The notes below the pieces were generated by a model. That model ran no database searches, had not been told where the DNA came from, and was given only the letters and a program-made list of their open reading frames with translations. The position numbers and the translations under genes were made by a program. A DNA stretch of 64,000 nt from contig NZ_OCNK01000003.1 of NCBI RefSeq assembly GCF_900230285.1, positions 124,001-188,000 of the forward strand, given 5' to 3'. This document shows positions 51,949-62,410 of the stretch, one piece after another (position 1 is the first letter of the stretch; every line of letters starts with the position of its first letter). Source of the DNA: Blastococcus haudaquaticus (lineage in GTDB: Bacteria > Actinomycetota > Actinomycetes > Mycobacteriales > Geodermatophilaceae).

Positions 51949-52731
51949 GTGGAGGTGATCATCCTGCCGGGCCCGGAGGAGGTGGGCCGCCTCGGCGCCG
52001 ACCGGGTCGCGGCGGTCGTCGCCCGCAACCCGCGGGCGGTACTCGGCCTGGCCACGGGGTCCTCGCCGACCGGCATCTACGCCGAGCTCGCCCGGCGGGT
52101 GGCGGCCGGCACGCTGGACCTCTCCGGCGTCAGCGGGTTCGCCCTGGACGAGTACGTCGGCATCCCGGCGGACCATCCCGAGAGCTACTCCGCGGTGATC
52201 GACCGGGAGGTGGTCGGCCCGTTGGGGCTGGACCCCGCGCGCGTCCGGGTGCCCGACGGCCGGGCCGCCGACCTCGCGGCCGCGGCGGAGGAGTACGACG
52301 CGGCGATCGCGGCGGCCGGTGGCGTGGACCTCCAGCTCCTCGGCATCGGCACCAACGGCCACATCGGGTTCAACGAGCCGACGTCGTCCTTCGCGTCGCG
52401 CACCCGCATCAAGACCCTCGCGCCGCGGACGCGCACGGACAACGCCCGGTTCTTCGCCTCGCCCGCGGAGGTGCCCACCCACTGCCTCACCCAGGGTCTC
52501 GGGACGATCCTCGAGGCCCGGGAGCTGCTGCTCGTCGCGCAGGGGGAGGGCAAGGCCGACGCGGTGGCGGCTGCCGTGGAGGGGCCGCTGAGCAGCATGT
52601 GCCCGGCCTCGGCGCTGCAGCTGCACCGGCGGGCGAGCGTCGTCGTCGACGAGGCGGCCGCGTCGCGGCTCCGGCTGGCCGACTACTACCGCTTCACGCA
52701 CGAGCACAAGCCGCGCTGGCAGGGGCCCTAG
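51949..52731 (+). CDS. nagB: Glucosamine-6-phosphate deaminase
   Basis: 260 aa, GTG 51949. LDEYVG with Asp67, GIGTNGHIGFNEP with His138 and Glu143 are the NagB active site, and LGLATGSSPTGIY the phosphate loop. It converts glucosamine-6-phosphate to fructose-6-phosphate and ammonia. It is the last forward gene of the importer operon, followed by the convergent nagA. Confidence 0.95.
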   Translation: MEVIILPGPEEVGRLGADRVAAVVARNPRAVLGLATGSSPTGIYAELARRVAAGTLDLSGVSGFALDEYVGIPADHPESYSAVIDREVVGPLGLDPARVRVPDGRAADLAAAAEEYDAAIAAAGGVDLQLLGIGTNGHIGFNEPTSSFASRTRIKTLAPRTRTDNARFFASPAEVPTHCLTQGLGTILEARELLLVAQGEGKADAVAAAVEGPLSSMCPASALQLHRRASVVVDEAAASRLRLADYYRFTHEHKPRWQGP

Positions 52732-52737
52732 CAGGGA

Positions 52738-53871
52738 TCAGCGGGGGACCGGCTCCCCGTCCGCCCAGACCGCCCGGACCGACCAGTCGTCGCCCAGGAC
52801 GACGGCGTCCGCGGCGTAGCCCGGCGCCAGCCGTCCGAAGCGGTTCCCGAGGCCGATGGCCCGGGCCGGCGTGGCCGTCAGCGCCGTCACCGTGGTGACC
52901 GGGTCCAGGCCCGCGACGTCGACGGCGAGCCGCAGCGCGGTGTCCAGGGTGAGCGTGGAGCCGGCGATCGTGCCGGTTCCCTCGAGCACGGCGCGCCCGT
53001 CCCGCACGTCGACGCGCAGGCCGCCGAGCGCGTAGCTGCCGTCGCCCGTGCCCGCGGCCGCCATCGCGTCGCTGACCAGCGCGATCCGGCCCGGCGCCCC
53101 GGCCGCCAGCAGGGCCACGAGGCCCGGGTGCACGTGCACGCCGTCCAGGACCACCTCCAGGGTGACCCGCTCGTCGGCGACGGCGGCCAGCACCGGCCCC
53201 GGCGCGCGGTGGTGCAACCCCGGCATGGCGTTGAAGGCGTGGGTGAGCAGGCGCGCGCCGGCGTCGAACGCCCGGCCGGTGGTCGCGAGATCGGCCTCGG
53301 TGTGGCCGACCGCGACGGTGACGCCGGCGGCGGCGAGCTGCTCGATCGCCGCGACCGCCCCGGGCAGCTCGGGCGCGACCGTGAGCTGGCGCAGCGTGCC
53401 GCGGGCGGCGTCCAGCAGCCGGTCGACGTCGGCGACGGCCGGGGTGCGCAGGAACCGCGGGTCGTGCGCACCGCAGCGGGACGGCGCGAGGAACGGCCCC
53501 TCGAGGTGGGCGCCGAGCACGCCGTGGGTTCCGGTCAGGCCGGCGATCTCGTCCAGCCGCGCCTCGAGGACCTCCAGGGGGTTCGCGACCAGGCTCACCA
53601 CCGAGCGCGTGGTGCCGTGCGCGCGGTGCGTGCGGAGCGCGGCGACGATGCTCGCCGTTCCGTCGTCGAACGCGGAGCCACCGCCGCCGTGCAGGTGCAG
53701 GTCGACGAACCCGGGCGTCAGCCAGGCGCCCGCCAGGTCGACGGCGCGGTCCGCCGGGGGCGGCTCCCCGGTTCCGGTCGCGGCGATCAGCGGCCCGTCG
53801 AAGAGCACCCACCCGTCCGCGACGATCCCCGCGGCGTCGAGGACGCGGGCGCCGTGCAGCAGGACGGTCAC
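52738..53871 (-). CDS. nagA: N-acetylglucosamine-6-phosphate deacetylase
   Basis: 377 aa, GTG 53871 in a GTGA overlap with the hexosaminidase gene. VDLHLHGGGG (57-65 region), LEGPFLAP with Glu124, VGHTEAD, THAFNAMPG, VLDGVHVHPG and VSDAMAAAGTG match NagA. It removes acetate from GlcNAc-6-phosphate, feeding NagB. The gene is convergent with nagB (6 bp apart). Confidence 0.95.
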   Translation of the reverse strand: MTVLLHGARVLDAAGIVADGWVLFDGPLIAATGTGEPPPADRAVDLAGAWLTPGFVDLHLHGGGGSAFDDGTASIVAALRTHRAHGTTRSVVSLVANPLEVLEARLDEIAGLTGTHGVLGAHLEGPFLAPSRCGAHDPRFLRTPAVADVDRLLDAARGTLRQLTVAPELPGAVAAIEQLAAAGVTVAVGHTEADLATTGRAFDAGARLLTHAFNAMPGLHHRAPGPVLAAVADERVTLEVVLDGVHVHPGLVALLAAGAPGRIALVSDAMAAAGTGDGSYALGGLRVDVRDGRAVLEGTGTIAGSTLTLDTALRLAVDVAGLDPVTTVTALTATPARAIGLGNRFGRLAPGYAADAVVLGDDWSVRAVWADGEPVPR

Positions 53872-55337
53872 GGTGCCGTCCCGGCCAGCAGCTCCGCCGC
53901 CGCGTCGGTGTTCACCCGGCCCGCGCCGTGGGTCAGGACCACCGGCCCGGGGGCGAGCGCGGCGTCGTCGGGCATGCCGACGGCGACGACGACCGCGTCG
54001 GGCCGCTGCTCGCCCAGGCGGCGCAGCCACGCGCGCTGCCAGTCGCTGCGGTAGGCGTCCCGGACCGCGACCACGAGCGGCGTCCCGGCCGCGGCGGCCA
54101 GGACGTCCTCGACCGTTCCGTCCTCGTGGACCGTCCGGACGGCGGCGGCCAGGCCGGCGCGCGCCAGCGGCTCGGCCACGCTCCACTTGGCGGAGCCGAC
54201 GGCCATGTTGGTCCCCGCCCGCAGCTCCACCACGAGCGCGGGGGCGGTCAGCGCCACCGGTTCCCGCGTCCGGAGGGCGCGGCGGGCCGCATCCAGGCCG
54301 ACGTCGCCGTCGGGTGCCTCGGCTCCCTCGTCGTGGGCGGCCAGCCGGGCGCGCAGCGCGGCGACCCGGTCGGCGGCCTCCCGCAGGCGCGACTCCGGGA
54401 CGGTGCCCTCGCGGACGGCGTCGCCGATCGCCCGGCGCAGGTCGGCGCAGTGCTGCTCGCCGTCCTCCGCGCCCAGGAGCAGCAGGTCGGCGCCGGCCGC
54501 CAGGGCGAGGACGCCGGCGCCGGCCAGGCCGTGCGCCGCCCGCACCCCGGCCATGTCGAGCGCATCGGTGACGACGACCCCGGCGAACCCGAGTTCGTCG
54601 CGCAGCAGGTCGACCAGCAGCCGGCGGCTCAGGGTGGCCGGGTGCTCGTCGAGCGCGGGGAAGACCACGTGCGACGTCATCACCAGCTCGACGCCGGCCC
54701 GGACGGCGGCGGTGAAGGGCGGCAGCTCCCGGCGGCGGAACGTCGCCTCGTCCGCGTCGATGGTCGGCAGCCCGAGGTGGGAGTCGACGGTGGTGGCCCC
54801 GTGCCCGGGGAAGTGCTTGGCGGTGGCGGCGACGCCGGCCGACTGCAGTCCGCGCAGGTAGGCGACGCCGTGCCGCGCCACCGCCCCGGGGTCGGGGCCG
54901 AACGAGCGGACGCCGATCACCGGGTTGCGGCTGTCGCTGTTCACGTCGACCGACGGCGCGAAGTCCACCGTCACGCCCGCACGGCGCAGGTCGGCACCGA
55001 TGGCGGCGGCCACGGCGGTGGTGGTCGCCTCGTCGTCGACCACCCCGAGGGCGAGGTTGCCCGGGTAGCTGCTGCCGGTCAGGTACTCGAGGCGGGTCAC
55101 GTCCCCGCCCTCCTCGTCGAGGGCCACCAGGGCGTCGGAGCGCACCGCCCGGATCCGGGCGCCCAGGTCGGTCACCTGCTCCGCGGCCGAGCCGGCCCGG
55201 CCGCCGGTGAGGTTGTCGCCGTACAGGCAGACGCCCGCCAGACCGTGCCCGAGGGCGTCCTCGACCCACCCCGGGACGACGGGTCCGGCGAAGCCGGGCA
55301 TGAGGCAGGAATTGACGAGCTCGTCCAGTTCCGACAT
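53868..55337 (-). CDS. nagZ: GH3 beta-N-acetylhexosaminidase (NagZ-like)
   Basis: 489 aa, ATG 55337 (ATG 55376 is an alternative). KHFPGHG (174-180), DSHLGLPTI (Asp185, His187) and VVVTDALDM (nucleophile Asp258) are the GH3 NagZ motifs; the His in the DSH loop is the unusual acid/base. No signal peptide, so it acts in the cytoplasm on imported chitobiose or muropeptide sugars. The C-terminal 140 residues form an extra domain found in long actinobacterial forms. Confidence 0.93.
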   Translation of the reverse strand: MSELDELVNSCLMPGFAGPVVPGWVEDALGHGLAGVCLYGDNLTGGRAGSAAEQVTDLGARIRAVRSDALVALDEEGGDVTRLEYLTGSSYPGNLALGVVDDEATTTAVAAAIGADLRRAGVTVDFAPSVDVNSDSRNPVIGVRSFGPDPGAVARHGVAYLRGLQSAGVAATAKHFPGHGATTVDSHLGLPTIDADEATFRRRELPPFTAAVRAGVELVMTSHVVFPALDEHPATLSRRLLVDLLRDELGFAGVVVTDALDMAGVRAAHGLAGAGVLALAAGADLLLLGAEDGEQHCADLRRAIGDAVREGTVPESRLREAADRVAALRARLAAHDEGAEAPDGDVGLDAARRALRTREPVALTAPALVVELRAGTNMAVGSAKWSVAEPLARAGLAAAVRTVHEDGTVEDVLAAAAGTPLVVAVRDAYRSDWQRAWLRRLGEQRPDAVVVAVGMPDDAALAPGPVVLTHGAGRVNTDAAAELLAGTAP

Positions 55338-55598
55338 GGTCCTCTGCTTCGTCGACGGAGCCTGCCCGGCGGTCATCCGCGCATTTCCGGCACCGCCATT
55401 CCCGGAGCCTCGGACGGGGCGAGAATAGACGACCGGGGAAGCATTTCGCGCGACCCCGGCAACAATCCGTCCGGAGCCGCGGGTACGCCCCTCCGCGCTG
55501 CACTTTCCAACGTTGTCGAGCGGCGGTATCTTCGCCGCACCCGGAAAGGCGCGGGCTCTCGGCACGCAGGCCTTCCACGACCGCTCGGAGGACGCCCG
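55338..55598. promoter_or_regulatory. Divergent promoter region between nagZ and msiK
   Basis: 261 bp with lower G+C than its surroundings. No DasR-type or ROK-type operator like that at 46395 was seen. A GGAGG ribosome site precedes the msiK ATG. Confidence 0.4.
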
Positions 55599-56669
<1,071 letters not shown>

Positions 56670-56678
56670 CCCGGCGGA

Positions 56679-58601
56679 TCAGCGGGCCCGGCCGGACCGC
56701 CCCGTCCCGGGACGGCCGCGGGTCGTCGGGGCCGCTCCGCGGCCGCGTCGTCCCCCCTCGGAGGCCGCTGCCCGGCCGCCACCGCTCCGGGACTGGCGCG
56801 GATGGCGGTCGTGCCCGTCGTGGTGGCGGTCGCCCGTGTGGTGTCCGGTGCGCTCGCGTCCCGGGCCGCGGCCGGCCGAGCCCACCGAGCAGTCGCGGCA
56901 GGTGCTGAACCAGGGCGCGATCCCGGCGCCGCACGACGTGCACCGTCCGGACGAGGACAGCCCGATGGCCTCGGGCAGCAGTTCGGTGATCCGGTCGGCG
57001 CAGGCGTCCTCGACGTCGGCGGCGTCCTCGCTGGTCAGGCCGGCCACACCGGGGAAGGACCGGAGCAGCGTCTGCGCGTCGCGCGCGGCCGCGGCGGCCT
57101 GCTCGTAGTCCTCGACCATGCCCTTGGCCGGCATGGGCTCGAGGACGGACTCCGGGTCCACGGCCAGCCCGGCGGCGTGCCGCAGGGCTGCCTTGGCCAG
57201 CACCAGCCACCGGGTGCGCCGCGGCGGGTTGTAGTCGATCGGCAGGTTGATCAGCCGCCACACCGTCCAGAGGTCGCCGGCCGCACCGAGCGGGCCGCGC
57301 AGCAGCGGCAGCAGGGCGTGCACGCGGACGATCAGGCTGGTGACGTCGTCGGCGGTCATGGCCGCGCCCTGGTCCTTGGTCGCCTCGCGGGCCCACGCCA
57401 TCCAGCGGGTGAGCGCCTCGGGCAGGTCGACCGGCTCGAACGCACCCAGGTCGTCCAGCTCCGGGCGCAGGCGGGGACGGCGCTTGGGGAGGTCGCTCAT
57501 CGCGTCGCCGCGGGCCACCTCGGCGCCGGCCTTGAGCAGCCCGGCGTCGGCACGCATGCCGGTGACGCCGGCCAGGACGCCGACCGCGCCGTGGCCGGTC
57601 AGCCCGTAGCGCCCGGCCCGGCCGGCGATCTGCGCGGTCTCCCAGGTGCGCAGCGCGCGGCGTTCCACGCCGTCGAACTTCGTCGTCTCGGCGAAGAGCA
57701 CGGTGGTGGCGGGGACGTTGATGCCGTGACCGATGACGTCGGTGGTCACCAGGACCTCGGTCTCGCCGCGGGTGAACCGGTCGATGACGTCGCGGCGCGT
57801 GGCCGGCGGCAGCGCGCCGTAGAGGACGCCGACCTTGCCGGGACGGTACGGGTCGAGAGCGGCGGCGACGCCGTACACGGCCTTGCGGGAGAAGGCGACG
57901 ACGAGCGTCTGCGGCCGGACGCCGTCGGCGCGGACCGGCGCCTTGAGGACGTCGAGGCGCGACAACCGCTTGTGGTTGACGACGGTGATCTTCTTCGCGT
58001 CCGCCACCAGCGGCTTCAGCAGCAGGTAGGCCTCGGCCGCGGAGATCAGGTGCATCTCGCGGTAGTCGCCGGTCAGGACCAGGCGGGCCCAGTGGTGGCC
58101 GCGGTCGGGGTCGGCGACCCAGTGCGACTCGTCCAGCACCAGGAGGTCGCCGCGCATCGGCGCCTTCTCCACGGTGCAGCAGACGATCGGCGCGTCGGGG
58201 TCGATCTCCTCCTCGCCGGTGGAGAGGCCGACGGTGCCGGGCGGGAGCTGCGCGGACAGCCGGGTGTACGCCTCGTGGGCGAGCTGGCGCAGGGGCGCGG
58301 CGTAGACGCCGGACCGGTTCTCGGCCAGCGCGACGAGGGACTCGTAGGTCTTGCCGGAGTTCGTGGGGCCGAGGTGGAAGACCACGTTCTCGGGACGGGT
58401 GGTGCGGACGGGGAGCTCGGGCTCGGCGCCGTCCACCCAGCTCTGCTGGGCGAGCGTCTCGACGCGCGCGGCCGCGCGGTCGTCGTCGCGGACGCGGAGG
58501 TCGCGCGCGACGTTGCGCTTACGGCGCCGGTCGGGGCGGCGTGGATCCGAGTGCTGTCGATCCGGGTGCTGTCGATCGGGGAACTGCGGGGGAACACTCA
58601 C
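56679..58601 (-). CDS. Suv3-like DEXD/H RNA helicase with RG-rich tail
   Basis: 640 aa from GTG 58601; the upstream frame (to 59462) is antisense-like low complexity. FHLGPTNSGKTYESL (Walker A), LLVLDESHWV (DExH motif II), TTDVIGHGINVPATTVL and QIAGRAGRYG (motifs V, VI) match the Suv3/mitochondrial degradosome helicase family, not the Ski2 type. Residues about 545-570 hold a CxxC zinc knuckle (CTSCGAG...CRDC), and the last 60 residues are RG/H-rich, likely RNA-binding. Probably acts in RNA turnover. Confidence 0.9.
   Translation of the reverse strand: MSVPPQFPDRQHPDRQHSDPRRPDRRRKRNVARDLRVRDDDRAAARVETLAQQSWVDGAEPELPVRTTRPENVVFHLGPTNSGKTYESLVALAENRSGVYAAPLRQLAHEAYTRLSAQLPPGTVGLSTGEEEIDPDAPIVCCTVEKAPMRGDLLVLDESHWVADPDRGHHWARLVLTGDYREMHLISAAEAYLLLKPLVADAKKITVVNHKRLSRLDVLKAPVRADGVRPQTLVVAFSRKAVYGVAAALDPYRPGKVGVLYGALPPATRRDVIDRFTRGETEVLVTTDVIGHGINVPATTVLFAETTKFDGVERRALRTWETAQIAGRAGRYGLTGHGAVGVLAGVTGMRADAGLLKAGAEVARGDAMSDLPKRRPRLRPELDDLGAFEPVDLPEALTRWMAWAREATKDQGAAMTADDVTSLIVRVHALLPLLRGPLGAAGDLWTVWRLINLPIDYNPPRRTRWLVLAKAALRHAAGLAVDPESVLEPMPAKGMVEDYEQAAAAARDAQTLLRSFPGVAGLTSEDAADVEDACADRITELLPEAIGLSSSGRCTSCGAGIAPWFSTCRDCSVGSAGRGPGRERTGHHTGDRHHDGHDRHPRQSRSGGGRAAASEGGRRGRGAAPTTRGRPGTGRSGRAR
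58544..58573 (-). repeat. 15-bp tandem repeat in the helicase N-terminus
   Basis: GATCCGAGTGCTGTC and GATCCGGGTGCTGTC in tandem (14 of 15 identical), encoding DRQHP and DRQHS on the reverse strand. A partial third copy follows. Confidence 0.8.
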
Positions 58602-58726
58602 AGTGCGGATGCGGCCTTTGGTCGGCGGAGGTCGGGGCGGGTCCGCACGCGTGGCGGTGCCAGCTGCCGCGGACCCTACGGAGGGCAACACCGGGGACCG
58701 GCCGAACATGCCCGGACGGCGTGGGT

Positions 58727-59296
58727 TCAGGCCGCACGCTGTTCCGTCCCGAGCGCCGCGAGGAGCCGGACCTCGATGACCAGGTCGCGGAGCTCGACGA
58801 CCTCGGTCAGCGTTCGCGGCGGGACGAGCAGCGGACCGGTGGCCGAGCCGAACCCGATGCGCACGGGGCAGACGACGGCGTCGGTGACGTCCCGGAGCCG
58901 AGCGCGGGCGGTCGTCCGGACGGGGAGCACCCGGTCGGCGACGTCGGACCACCCCGCGGCGGTCCGGGGGACGCCGACGAGCAGGGCCAGGTCGCCGAAG
59001 ACCCCGGCCGAGTTCTCGACCAGCAGCCGGTGCGGCCGCTCCCGCGGCCACGGCGTCGCCGGCTGGACGACCTGGACGCGGATGCCCAGCGCGGTGAGCA
59101 GGTTGGCGGCGCCGCAGACCTGCAGGGCCCGGCGGCGCTGCACCGAGGTGGCGGGCAGGATCGCCGCCCGGGTGCGGATGCCGGCGAGGGTGGCCTGGAA
59201 GCGCAGCCGGCGCTGCTGCTGCGTGGTGGGGGTGACCCGGCCGGGCCTGATCCGGGGCCTGGTCCGGGGCTGGGTGCGGGGCGGGGCGGAGGTCAT
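58727..59296 (-). CDS. Degenerate PlsC-like acyltransferase
   Basis: 189 aa, ATG 59296 behind GAGGAG. The region RALQVCGAANLLTALGIRV...LLVENSAGVFGD aligns with the glycerol-3-phosphate/lysophosphatidate acyltransferase fold, but the HxxxxD motif is replaced by NSAGVFGD and the EGT motif is missing; AVVCPVRIGFGSATG and the end (VIEVRLLAALG) resemble PlsC motif IV and C-terminus. An active acyltransferase is unlikely. Family assignment is tentative. Confidence 0.65.
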   Translation of the reverse strand: MTSAPPRTQPRTRPRIRPGRVTPTTQQQRRLRFQATLAGIRTRAAILPATSVQRRRALQVCGAANLLTALGIRVQVVQPATPWPRERPHRLLVENSAGVFGDLALLVGVPRTAAGWSDVADRVLPVRTTARARLRDVTDAVVCPVRIGFGSATGPLLVPPRTLTEVVELRDLVIEVRLLAALGTEQRAA

Positions 59297-59536
59297 GGCT
59301 CTCCTCGCGGACCGGGGGCCGGGGCCGGCCCTGAACGCGATCAGCGTCCCCCCGAGGAGTGACCGGCTCGTGGCGCCCGGGCGACGCCCGGAAAACCGCC
59401 GGAAAAACACCGCGAGAAGTCGCCTGAGCACGGTGCGTGACAAGTGAGGTTTCTGAGGTCACGGGTACGGGTGAATCGATTGTTGACCCTTTCGTGATCT
59501 GCGCATACTTCGCGACCTTCCGTGAAGGGACGGTCC
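59297..59536. promoter_or_regulatory. Promoter region of phoD
   Basis: TTGACC (59483-59488), 17-nt spacer, TACTTC (59506-59511) is a plausible sigma-A-type promoter 26 bp before the PhoD start. The other 180 bp serve the divergent acyltransferase-like gene; nothing more is supported. Confidence 0.45.
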
Positions 59537-61231
59537 GTGGCCACCCGTATGCACAAGCTCACCCGCCGACAGGTACTCCAGATGAGTGCCGTCGCCGGTG
59601 TCGGGTTGATGGTGGCCACCGCCGATCCCGCCACCGCCGACCCGGTCTCCGTCGACCCCGTCTCCACCGGTGGCGTGGCCACGGGTGGATCGGTCTTCGT
59701 CCACGGTGTCGCCTCCGGGGACCCACTGCCGGACGCGATCCTGCTCTGGACCCGGGTGACCCCGCGGCCGGAGGACGTCCCCGGATCGGGCACCGGCCCG
59801 GACGTCTCCGTGCGCTGGGAGGTGGCCACCGACCCCCGCTTCGAGGAGATCGTCCGGAGCGGGACGGTGCGGACCGGTCCCGGCCGCGACCACACGGTCA
59901 AGGTCGACGTCACCGGCCTGGAGCCGGGCACCGACTACTGGTACCGCTTCCGGTACGGCGGCGTGGGCTCGCCCGTCGGCCGTTCGCACACCGCGCCCGC
60001 GCCCGGCGCCGCCGTCGACAAGCTGACGATGGCGGTCGTGTCCTGCGCCAACCTGCAGGCCGGGTGGTTCGCGGCGTACCGGCACCTGGCCGCCCGTGAG
60101 GACCTCGACCTGGTGGTGCACCTCGGCGACTACTTCTACGAGTACGGCCCGGGCACGTACCAGGCGCGCGACGTCGTCGTCCGCCCCCACGACCCGCCGC
60201 ACGAGCTGTTCACCCTCTCCGACTACCGGCGCCGGCACGCGCAGTACAAGTCCGACGCCGACCTGCAGGCGCTGCACGCCGCCGCTCCGTGGGTGGTGAC
60301 CTGGGACGACCACGAGACGGCCAACGACGCCTGGTCCGGCGGCGCCCAGGGCCACACCGCCGGCGTCGAGGGGGAGTGGCAGAGCCGCCGCGCCATCGCG
60401 CAGCAGGCCTACGCCGAGTGGATGCCCGTGCGGTACACCCCCGGCGGCCGGCTGTACCGGCGGCTGACGTTCGGGCGGCTGGCCAGCCTGTCGATGCTGG
60501 ACCTGCGCAGCTACCGCGACGAGCAGGTGCTCACCCCGGACGACCCCGCCCTGGACGACAGCGACCGCACCATGACCGGGGCGCGGCAGATGGACTTCCT
60601 GCTCGACTCGCTGGACGACGGGGAGGTGCAGTGGAAGCTCGTCGGCAACCCCGTGATGATGTCGCCGCTGAAGTACCCGCCGCTCCTGGACGCCGAGGTG
60701 ATCGACCACATGGCGAAGATGGTCGGCTTCCCGGTGCCGCCGGTCGAGGGGCAGCCCTACAGCCTCGACCAGTGGGACGGCTACCCGGCCGACCGGGCGC
60801 GGATCGTCGACCACCTGCGCGAGGAGCAGATCCGCGACGTGGTCTTCCTGACCGGTGACATCCACTCCGGCTGGGCGAACGAGATCCCGGCCGACCCCGC
60901 GACCTACCGGAGCACCCGGGAGACCGTCGCGGTGGAGCTGGTGTGCGCCTCGGTCACCAGCGACAACCTCGACGACGGTCTGCGCACGGCGCCGCGGACG
61001 TCGTCGCTGGTGGTGGAGCGGACGGTCCGGGCCACCAACCCGCACGTGAAGTACGTCGACCTCGACTCCCACGGCTACTCCGTGCTGCAGCTGACGGAGG
61101 ACGGGGCGCAGATGGACTGGTTCGTGCTCACCGACCGGACCGATCCGCACTCGGCCGCCATCTGGTCGACGTCGCGGCGGGTGCCCGCCGGATCGAGCCG
61201 CGTGCAGTCCGCGGAGCGGCGCCTGCCCTGA
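59537..61231 (+). CDS. phoD: Tat-exported alkaline phosphatase D
   Basis: 564 aa, GTG 59537 behind GAAGGGA. N-terminal Tat signal LTRRQVLQMSAVAG, cut near ATA (residue about 34). PhoD motifs: VHGVASGDPLPDAILLWTRV, CANLQAGWFAAYRHL, HLGDYFYEYG, TWDDHETANDAW, TGDIHSGW, with the metal ligands of the Ca/Fe phosphoesterase. It hydrolyses phosphate mono- and diesters outside the membrane. Regulation by phosphate (PhoP) is likely for the family, but no PHO box was confirmed. Confidence 0.95.
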   Translation: MATRMHKLTRRQVLQMSAVAGVGLMVATADPATADPVSVDPVSTGGVATGGSVFVHGVASGDPLPDAILLWTRVTPRPEDVPGSGTGPDVSVRWEVATDPRFEEIVRSGTVRTGPGRDHTVKVDVTGLEPGTDYWYRFRYGGVGSPVGRSHTAPAPGAAVDKLTMAVVSCANLQAGWFAAYRHLAAREDLDLVVHLGDYFYEYGPGTYQARDVVVRPHDPPHELFTLSDYRRRHAQYKSDADLQALHAAAPWVVTWDDHETANDAWSGGAQGHTAGVEGEWQSRRAIAQQAYAEWMPVRYTPGGRLYRRLTFGRLASLSMLDLRSYRDEQVLTPDDPALDDSDRTMTGARQMDFLLDSLDDGEVQWKLVGNPVMMSPLKYPPLLDAEVIDHMAKMVGFPVPPVEGQPYSLDQWDGYPADRARIVDHLREEQIRDVVFLTGDIHSGWANEIPADPATYRSTRETVAVELVCASVTSDNLDDGLRTAPRTSSLVVERTVRATNPHVKYVDLDSHGYSVLQLTEDGAQMDWFVLTDRTDPHSAAIWSTSRRVPAGSSRVQSAERRLP

Positions 61232-61252
61232 CGGGTGCCGGCCGCCCGCGCG

Positions 61253-62383
61253 TCAGCGCAGGCGGCGGGCCGCCGCGGCGAGCGTCCGAGCGGTGAGCCG
61301 GCCGTCGGCCAGCCCCAGGTCGACGACGTCGTCGAACACCCGCTGGTCGTCGTCGGCGGCGCGGAAGACGGCGTCCATCACCCGCGGCCAGCGGCTCGCC
61401 CAGGACGCCGTCGACGAGTGCCGCAGGTGCCGGCCGAGCCGCCGGTGCAGTGCCGCGCGGTACTCCGCACCCGCGGCGGCGCCCCGCACCGCTGCCGCAC
61501 CGGCCAGCGCGCCGGAGAGGACGGCGTAGAAGATCCCCTCCCCGGTGAGCGGGTTGATCAGCGACGCGGCGTCCCCCGCGAGGAGCACCCGTCCGTCCGG
61601 CAGCCGGGGCCGGCCGGTCGAGAGCGGCAGGCGGTGGGCCTTGAGCTCGGCCGCCCCGACGTCCGGCAGCAGCCGCTCGAGCCCGGCCAGCAGCCCCTCG
61701 CGGTTGACGCCGCCGGAGACCAGCTCGCCGTAACCGACGTTCGCCCGCCCGTCCCCGATCGGGAACGACCACGCGTACGCCGGCCAGCGCTGCTCGGTCG
61801 TCGCGATCAGCTGCACGTCCTCCAGGCCGGCCGGCACCGGCGCGTAGCCGCGGATGGCGATCGCCAGCCGGCTCGGTCCGTTCGGGGCGATGCCGAGCGC
61901 CCGCCGGACGACGGACTCCGCGCCGTCGGCACCGACCAGGACGTCCGCGCTCAGGACGCCGTCGATCTGCACGCCGTCCGGGCGCACCTCGATCCGGCGG
62001 ACGACGTGCCGGCGGAACTGCGCGCCCGTGGCGAGCGCCGCGTCCAGCAGCCGGGCGTCGAGGACGGCGCGGGGGACCACCCGTGCCGGCCGGTGCATCG
62101 TCCGCTCGACGGTGGCTCCGCCGGGCGAGCGGAGCCGCAGCCGCGGGATGCTCGCGTAGCCCTCCGTCAGCGCGTCCGGATCGAGCCCCAGCCCGGCCAG
62201 GACGTCGAGGGCCTCCGGGGCGATGCCGTCGCCGCAGACCTTGTCGCGGGGGAACTCGGCGCGGTCGAGCACGAGCACGCGCGCGGCCGGGTCGGCCCGG
62301 CGGGCGGCCGTGGCGCAGGCCGCGCCGGCGGGCCCGCCGCCCACGACGACGACGTCCCAGTGCTCGGCGCCGGTGGACTGCAT
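61253..62383 (-). CDS. Geranylgeranyl reductase-family flavoprotein
   Basis: 376 aa, ATG 62383. FAD-binding GGGPAGAACA at the N-terminus, KVCGDGIAPEAL (geranylgeranyl-reductase motif), VLVGADGAESVVRRALG, and VLLAGDAASLINPLTGEGI near the C-terminus. These enzymes reduce isoprenoid double bonds, for example in menaquinone side chains, or act as related hydroxylases. Convergent with phoD. Substrate is unknown. Confidence 0.9.
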   Translation of the reverse strand: MQSTGAEHWDVVVVGGGPAGAACATAARRADPAARVLVLDRAEFPRDKVCGDGIAPEALDVLAGLGLDPDALTEGYASIPRLRLRSPGGATVERTMHRPARVVPRAVLDARLLDAALATGAQFRRHVVRRIEVRPDGVQIDGVLSADVLVGADGAESVVRRALGIAPNGPSRLAIAIRGYAPVPAGLEDVQLIATTEQRWPAYAWSFPIGDGRANVGYGELVSGGVNREGLLAGLERLLPDVGAAELKAHRLPLSTGRPRLPDGRVLLAGDAASLINPLTGEGIFYAVLSGALAGAAAVRGAAAGAEYRAALHRRLGRHLRHSSTASWASRWPRVMDAVFRAADDDQRVFDDVVDLGLADGRLTARTLAAAARRLR

Positions 62384-62410
62384 GGCAGGAACGCTAGGCA
62401 GTGCCGGCGG

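Noticed and set aside
55338-55598. DasR or second ROK operator between nagZ and msiK
   Set aside because: No sequence close to the DasR site or to the repeat at 46395 is present.
59483-59511. PHO box in front of phoD
   Set aside because: I looked for GTTCACC-type direct repeats and found only weak similarity; only a plain promoter is suggested.
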